DNA of 9,954 bases. Source: Pseudomonadota bacterium. GTDB taxonomy: Bacteria; Pseudomonadota; Gammaproteobacteria; Steroidobacterales; Steroidobacteraceae. The stretch lies in contig JAKBBE010000101.1 of the NCBI GenBank assembly GCA_021826035.1, positions 1-9,954 of the forward strand, written 5' to 3'. The position numbers were made by a program, and so were the translations under genes. The stretch's first letter is position 1; each line of letters begins with the position of its first letter. The notes under the pieces were generated by a model that worked only from the letters and a program-made list of their open reading frames with translations, was not told the origin of the DNA and searched no databases. Positions 6,290 to 9,954 of this stretch are shown one piece after another.

Positions 6290-7030
6290 TCAGATGCTCC
6301 AACCGCCGTCGATCACGTGGATCTGACCGGTCGTGTATCGGGCGCCAGCCAGGTACACCACCAGATCGGCGATCTCCTCCGGTCGGCCGATGCGGCCAAT
6401 CGGCTGGCGCGCGATGAAGGCCGCGCGGGTCTGCTCGTAATCGCCCTGGGCACGCAGGCGCTCCTCCAGAGACGGGGTCTGCACGGTGCCGGGGCAGATG
6501 GCATTGCAGCGAATACCGCGACTGACGAAATCCGCCGCCACCGACTTGGTGAGCCCGATCACCGCCGCCTTGGTCGTTCCGTAGACGCAACGCACTGGCA
6601 CGCCTTTGACACTGCTCGCGACCGAGGCCATGTTGATGATGCTGCCCTCGGCGCGCTCGAGCATGCCGGGGAGCACGGCGCGGATGATCCGGTACATCGC
6701 CTTGACGTTCAGTTCGTAGGCGAAATCCAAATCGGCCTCGCTGCTGTCGAGAATCGTCCCGTGGTGCACGCAGCCGGCACAGTTGAACAGGATGTCGACA
6801 GCGCCTGCACGGGCCATTGCCGCGCTGATGCTCTGCGCGACGCGCACGTCCATGCGGCAGGTCTCGATGTTCTGCTCGGCGAGGGGCGCGAGTTTCGCCT
6901 CGTCGATATCAGTGGCGAGCACGTGCGCGCCTGCGGCCGCGAGCGCCAGTGCGCTCGCGCGGCCGATGCCTTGGGCGGCCGCGGTCACGAGCGCGCGCTT
7001 GCCGTGCAGATGAAGTGAGGTATGGGACAT
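6290..7030 (-). CDS. SDR-family dehydrogenase, BDH2/2-keto-3-deoxy-L-fuconate dehydrogenase-like
   Basis: This 246-residue classical short-chain dehydrogenase has the cofactor loop TAAAQGIG (16-23), ATD with D41 (an acid at the end of strand 2, which favours NAD over NADP), NCAG (83-86), S136 in INMASVASS, and Y150/K154 in CVYGTTKAAV. The unusual TAAAQGIG loop, CVHHGTILD (87-95), SSVKGVP, R147 and CPGTVQTPSLEER (179-191) closely match animal BDH2 (DHRS6). They also match the bacterial group containing Xanthomonas 2-keto-3-deoxy-L-fuconate 4-dehydrogenase. The likely reaction is NAD-dependent oxidation of a hydroxyl on a short sugar acid, giving a 2,4-diketo acid that an FAH-type hydrolase could split. 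It starts 24 bases after the Gfo/Idh stop. The exact substrate (fuconate-, pentonate- or rhamnonate-derived) is inference. Confidence 0.88.
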   Translation of the reverse strand: MSHTSLHLHGKRALVTAAAQGIGRASALALAAAGAHVLATDIDEAKLAPLAEQNIETCRMDVRVAQSISAAMARAGAVDILFNCAGCVHHGTILDSSEADLDFAYELNVKAMYRIIRAVLPGMLERAEGSIINMASVASSVKGVPVRCVYGTTKAAVIGLTKSVAADFVSRGIRCNAICPGTVQTPSLEERLRAQGDYEQTRAAFIARQPIGRIGRPEEIADLVVYLAGARYTTGQIHVIDGGWSI

Positions 7031-7054
7031 GGTCAGGTCTCGAACGGTCTGAAC

Positions 7055-8125
7055 TCAGGATTGGGGAACCGGCGTCGCCGGCGCTTCGTTGGACTGATAG
7101 CACGCTTCGACCAGCGCCATGGTGCGCCAGGCGTCCTCGACCGACGTGCGCAGCACTTCGTCTTCACCGCTTGCGAAACGCTGCAGGTTGGACATGGTGC
7201 CGATGAACGCATCGGGAATCCAGGCACCGTCGAGCGGTACCGCTTGCCAGGGACCCCCGCGGGGCGCGAGCCACAGAGCATCCGGCTCTCCACGCGGATA
7301 GTCGAGCAGAAGACCGAGCTTCACGAGCGCCGCACCCTGCTCGCCTTCGACGCGCACTGTCGCGTCCTGAAACTGGCGCCCGAAGTCGTGATGATGATTG
7401 ATCGAGAGCGTCACGCGCCGCTCAGGACCGTAATCGAGAATGGCGCTGGTGCGGGTCTGCGCCAACGCGCTGCCCGGATAGTGATACGTTCGGGCCAGCA
7501 CTCCGCGCGGCTCGCCGGCGAGCGCACGGATGGTGTCGAGATAATGAATCGAGTGCGAGACGATCTCGACGCGCGGATTCGGCACGAGGTGAGGAAACAG
7601 CTCCCACGGCGTCACGAGACTGAGATGCACTTCGATGTCGATGAGACGCCCGAGCAGCCCCGCGGCCACGGCGGCGGCCACGGCCTCCATCATCGGCGCG
7701 AAGCGCAGCTGAAAGTTGACGGCGACGATGAGTTGCCGCTCGCGGCAGACGGCGCGGATGGCCGTCGCCTGCGCCAAGTCGAGTCCGAGCGGCTTCTGAA
7801 TCAGCACGGGCGCCCCGGCGGGCAGCGCCGCGAGAATCGCCCGGTGGGCCACCGGCGGCGCCGCGACGTCGAACACGCATCCGGGCGTCGCGGCGGCCTC
7901 CTCGATCGTGCGGTAGGCCCGCTCGATGCCCCAGCGCTCCGCCATGGCGCGCGCCTTGGCGCCGTCGACGTCGAACACGCCCGCCACGACAAACCCAGCC
8001 TTGCGGTACGCCGGCAGATGCGCATCGTTGACGATGCCGCCGGTGCCGATGATGACGATCGGGCGCGGCGCGCTCGGACGCGGGTGATGCTGGCGCAAAG
8101 CGGCGGTTGGCCAGGCGCGGCTCAC
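7055..8125 (-). CDS. Gfo/Idh/MocA-family NAD(P)-dependent oxidoreductase with altered active-site motifs
   Basis: This 356-residue protein has an N-terminal Rossmann fold starting at PIVIIGTGGI (22-31) and a C-terminal substrate domain, as in glucose-fructose oxidoreductase and inositol dehydrogenase. The usual EKP reads Q110-K111-P112 (LIQKPLGLDL), so the lysine is kept but the glutamate is not. The usual DxxxH reads SHSIHYLD, with S190 in the Asp position and H194 kept. WELFPHL (174-180) and PRVEIVSHSIHYLD (184-197) suggest a distinct subfamily that I cannot name. It probably oxidises or reduces a sugar or sugar lactone. GTG at 8125 is the start because it overlaps the upstream TGA in a GTGA junction (8122-8125) and follows GGAG. 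That implies translational coupling to the solute-binding-protein homologue. Confidence 0.86.
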   Translation of the reverse strand: MSRAWPTAALRQHHPRPSAPRPIVIIGTGGIVNDAHLPAYRKAGFVVAGVFDVDGAKARAMAERWGIERAYRTIEEAAATPGCVFDVAAPPVAHRAILAALPAGAPVLIQKPLGLDLAQATAIRAVCRERQLIVAVNFQLRFAPMMEAVAAAVAAGLLGRLIDIEVHLSLVTPWELFPHLVPNPRVEIVSHSIHYLDTIRALAGEPRGVLARTYHYPGSALAQTRTSAILDYGPERRVTLSINHHHDFGRQFQDATVRVEGEQGAALVKLGLLLDYPRGEPDALWLAPRGGPWQAVPLDGAWIPDAFIGTMSNLQRFASGEDEVLRTSVEDAWRTMALVEACYQSNEAPATPVPQS

Positions 8126-9312
8126 CGCAGAATCTCCTCGAGCCGCCGCTGCGCCGCGCTCAACAGTGCGCGGCTCGGCTCCTCGGTATCGAGTGCGCGC
8201 GCGAGCAGCTCATCGATGGCGTAGGACACTGCGGCGAGCCGCGGATGCAGCGGCAGCTCGCGGGCGTGCTCATGCAGACTTTCGAGCTGGTGATAGAACG
8301 GGATCGATTGATTCACCTCAGGATCGGCCCACGTGGAGCGGCGCACTCCGATCGCCCCTTCCAGAGTCGTCAGCTTGTCCATCGGCGCCGTGGCGATGTG
8401 GCGCAGGAATGCCCACGCCAGGGGTTTCTGAGTCGAGCCGGCGGCGAGCGCAATCACCCAGAACACGTTGAGCGAGACGCTCCGGCCGCCGGGCCCCTTG
8501 GGCAGCGGGGCGATCGCCACGCGGTCGCGGACCTCGCTGCCTTCCCAACGCTGAGCGAAGGCGGCGAACCCGAACCAGTTCGCCATCAGCGCCACCCGGC
8601 CTGCGCAGAAGAGCAGACCGGACTTCACGCTGTCGAGTGCGCGCGCCCCAGGGGCGATCGCCGCCGAATCGCCGGCCAGCTGCCGCAGGAAATCGAGCGC
8701 GGCCTCGGCGGCGGCACTGCACAGCTGTGGACGGGCGCCGGGACCGAACGGTTCCCCGCCACGCGACCAGACCTGGATGCAGAAATCGTAAAAACCGTTG
8801 TGACCGTCCGGGAAGAGCGCGAGGACGGTTCCGCAGAGGCCGCGCGCCGGATCGTGCAGCGCGCGGGCGACGGCGTGAAATTCCTCCCAGGTCTTAGGCA
8901 CCTCGAGGCCCGCGGCCTCGAGCAGATCCTTGCGGTAGATGAGGCACTGCGGGCCATCGTGATACGGCATGCCCCAGAACCCCCCCGCGAAATCCTGCAG
9001 CGAGACCAGCGAGGGGCTCCAGGCGTGCGGAAAATCACTGATCGGTGCGCTCACCTGGTAGGGGCGCAGATTCTCGATCGCCTCCGCGGCGTGCGCCTCG
9101 GCGAGCCAATCGGTGCAGAGAAACGCCAGATCGATCGACCCGTCGCGCAACGACGGTTGCTCCAGGAGCCGCGCATGCAGCTCGTTCAGCTCGAGCGCCT
9201 CGATCTCGAGCGACGGTGCGTCATTCGCGGTGCGCGCAAAATCCTCGAACTGGCGGCGGATGGCCGCCTCGAACGGATCGAACTTACGAACTGCTATGCG
9301 GAGCGGACGCAT
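8122..9312 (-). CDS. solute-binding-protein (SBP family 1) homologue without signal peptide, probably cytoplasmic
   Basis: This 396-residue protein resembles carbohydrate-binding components of CUT1-type ABC importers. Marks are GFWGMPYHDGPQCLIYRKDL and LLEAAGLEVPKTWEEFHAVA (111-149), GRVALMANW (238-246), IAPLPKGPGG (267-276) and VIALAAGSTQKPLAWAFLRHIA (286-307). It begins MRPLRIAVRKFDPFE, directly at the first strand of the fold, with no hydrophobic signal or lipobox. An in-frame TGA (9336-9334) lies 21 bases before the ATG and a perfect AGGAGG sits six bases before it, so an upstream signal cannot be encoded without a frameshift. Six cysteines (66, 123, 160, 178, 198, 236) are unusual for a periplasmic binding protein and fit the cytoplasm. 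The start overlaps the IclR gene by 29 bases and the stop overlaps the Gfo/Idh start by four. No ABC permease or ATPase is in the window. The function is unknown; sensing, or delivering a ligand to the oxidoreductase, is speculation. Confidence 0.82.
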   Translation of the reverse strand: MRPLRIAVRKFDPFEAAIRRQFEDFARTANDAPSLEIEALELNELHARLLEQPSLRDGSIDLAFLCTDWLAEAHAAEAIENLRPYQVSAPISDFPHAWSPSLVSLQDFAGGFWGMPYHDGPQCLIYRKDLLEAAGLEVPKTWEEFHAVARALHDPARGLCGTVLALFPDGHNGFYDFCIQVWSRGGEPFGPGARPQLCSAAAEAALDFLRQLAGDSAAIAPGARALDSVKSGLLFCAGRVALMANWFGFAAFAQRWEGSEVRDRVAIAPLPKGPGGRSVSLNVFWVIALAAGSTQKPLAWAFLRHIATAPMDKLTTLEGAIGVRRSTWADPEVNQSIPFYHQLESLHEHARELPLHPRLAAVSYAIDELLARALDTEEPSRALLSAAQRRLEEILR

Positions 9313-9954
9313 CGTGCGCCTCCTCTTGCGGCTTCAGACCCGCGTGCACGGCGATCACCTCCGCGCACGTCTGGAGCGCCGGGAGCATGGTCTCGAGGCT
9401 CGGCCCGTTCTTCTCCTTGAGAGTGGCGATGGTGAGCGCGGCCTTGATGGACGAGCCGATCGCGCCGACCGGCACACCGATATCCAGTCCACCGACGAAG
9501 CGCTCGCCCTCGGAGCGTTCGTAGCCGCGCGCGCGGATCGTCGCCAAGCGCTTGAGGAACTGAGTCCGTGCCGCGGGCTTCTCGCGCCGCCACTCGAGGT
9601 CGTGCGTCAGCAACTCCTCACAGGCCTCGCTCGACATGTTCGCCAGCAGCACCCGTCCGGAGGTGGTGTGCATCGGGGAGTGCTGCGAGCCCACTTCGAC
9701 CGACAGGCGAAACGGCTTGGGACTCTCCTCCTGGGCGAGCACCAGTACCCGCTCGCGGTGCAGCACCGAGAGGTGGCAGGATTCGCGCAGATCCTCGGCC
9801 AGCCCGCGCATCAGCGGCTGGGCCGCCTTGAGCAGGACCTCGTACGGAGAATGCGTGCGCGAGAGTTCGAATAGCCTCAACGTCAGCGAGTAGGCCCCGG
9901 TGGTGGGCTCGCGCCGCAGATAGCCGCGACTCTCCAGGCAGGCGAGCATGCGGA
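9284..9954 (-). CDS. IclR-family transcriptional regulator (5' end outside window)
   Basis: At least 222 residues are present, running to the right edge of the window. Only the recognition-helix end and wing of the N-terminal winged helix-turn-helix are seen (LACLESRGYLRREPTTGAYS). The IclR ligand-binding domain follows, with LAEDLRESCHLSVLHRERVLVL, SPMHTTSGRVLLANMS and, near the end, GGLDIGVPVGAIGSSIKAALTIAT. The ATG at 9949 is internal to the domain and is not the start. IclR proteins commonly control sugar-acid and aromatic catabolism in response to a pathway metabolite. As first visible gene of the leftward operon it probably regulates that operon, including itself. The promoter lies beyond the window. 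The gene ends TAA at 9284, 29 bases into the next gene. Confidence 0.9.
   Translation of the reverse strand, partial: RMLACLESRGYLRREPTTGAYSLTLRLFELSRTHSPYEVLLKAAQPLMRGLAEDLRESCHLSVLHRERVLVLAQEESPKPFRLSVEVGSQHSPMHTTSGRVLLANMSSEACEELLTHDLEWRREKPAARTQFLKRLATIRARGYERSEGERFVGGLDIGVPVGAIGSSIKAALTIATLKEKNGPSLETMLPALQTCAEVIAVHAGLKPQEEAHDASAPHSSS
9319..9327 (-). promoter_or_regulatory. near-perfect ribosome-binding site of the solute-binding-protein homologue
   Basis: On the minus strand AAGAGGAGG ends six bases before ATG 9312 and contains the full AGGAGG core. It lies inside the IclR coding sequence. It fixes the start codon and so the absence of a signal peptide, and suggests this gene is translated strongly compared with its neighbours. 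Confidence 0.8.

Noticed and set aside
5083..6417. Plus-strand open frame of 444 codons opposite the FMN dehydrogenase and SDR end
   Set aside because: Antisense shadow. The minus strand holds all catalytic residues of the LldD family.
7022..9420. Plus-strand open frames of 400 and 437 codons opposite the operon
   Set aside because: Antisense shadows with Arg-rich compositions and no motifs. They cross real gene boundaries on the minus strand.
1..9954. Search for tRNA, rRNA, CRISPR arrays, insertion sequences, attachment sites and riboswitches
   Set aside because: No spaced direct-repeat array, transposase frame, terminal repeats or tRNA-like fold was recognised by eye, and coding density leaves no gap above about 185 bases. 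Small RNAs cannot be excluded without a covariance-model search.

Overview
The window comes from a GC-rich bacterium, most likely a proteobacterium. Third codon positions are strongly G/C, genes are tightly packed, and the protein families (AraD1/GguC-type FAH protein, ketoglutarate-semialdehyde dehydrogenase, FucP-type permease, a BDH2-like SDR) are typical of Proteobacteria that degrade plant or algal sugars oxidatively. The genus cannot be read from the sequence. No RNA genes, insertion sequences, phage genes or CRISPR arrays were seen. Every gap between genes is under 200 bases.

Left part (1-2727): the C-terminal end of an alpha-ketoglutarate-semialdehyde dehydrogenase (+) faces a fumarylacetoacetate-hydrolase-superfamily AraD1/GguC-like gene (-) across a strong hairpin. 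The AraD1-like gene is divergent from an MFS sugar permease (+). Their shared control region has two copies of one imperfect palindrome, each overlapping one of two divergent candidate promoters.

Middle (2687-5034): a FadR/DgoR-like GntR regulator (-) overlaps the permease gene tail to tail. It is divergent from a GlcD/Dld-type FAD-linked 2-hydroxyacid dehydrogenase (+) that has a good sigma70-like promoter.

Right part (5053-9954): five leftward genes form a compact operon. In transcription order they are an IclR regulator (5' end outside the window), an extracellular-solute-binding-protein homologue with no signal peptide, a Gfo/Idh/MocA oxidoreductase, a BDH2/2-keto-3-deoxy-L-fuconate-dehydrogenase-like SDR, and an FMN-dependent L-lactate-type dehydrogenase. 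The first three genes are joined by overlaps of 29 and 4 bases.

Together this reads as a locus for non-phosphorylative (oxidative) catabolism of a sugar or sugar acid. A permease imports the sugar and NAD(P)-dependent enzymes oxidise it and its 2-keto-3-deoxy acid. An FAH-superfamily enzyme then either dehydrates the acid, giving ketoglutarate semialdehyde for the dehydrogenase, or hydrolyses a diketo acid to pyruvate plus a 2-hydroxyacid. The two hydroxyacid dehydrogenases would oxidise lactate or glycolate to pyruvate or glyoxylate. The most unusual element is the signal-less, six-cysteine solute-binding-protein homologue coupled to an oxidoreductase with an altered active site, with no ABC permease in view.
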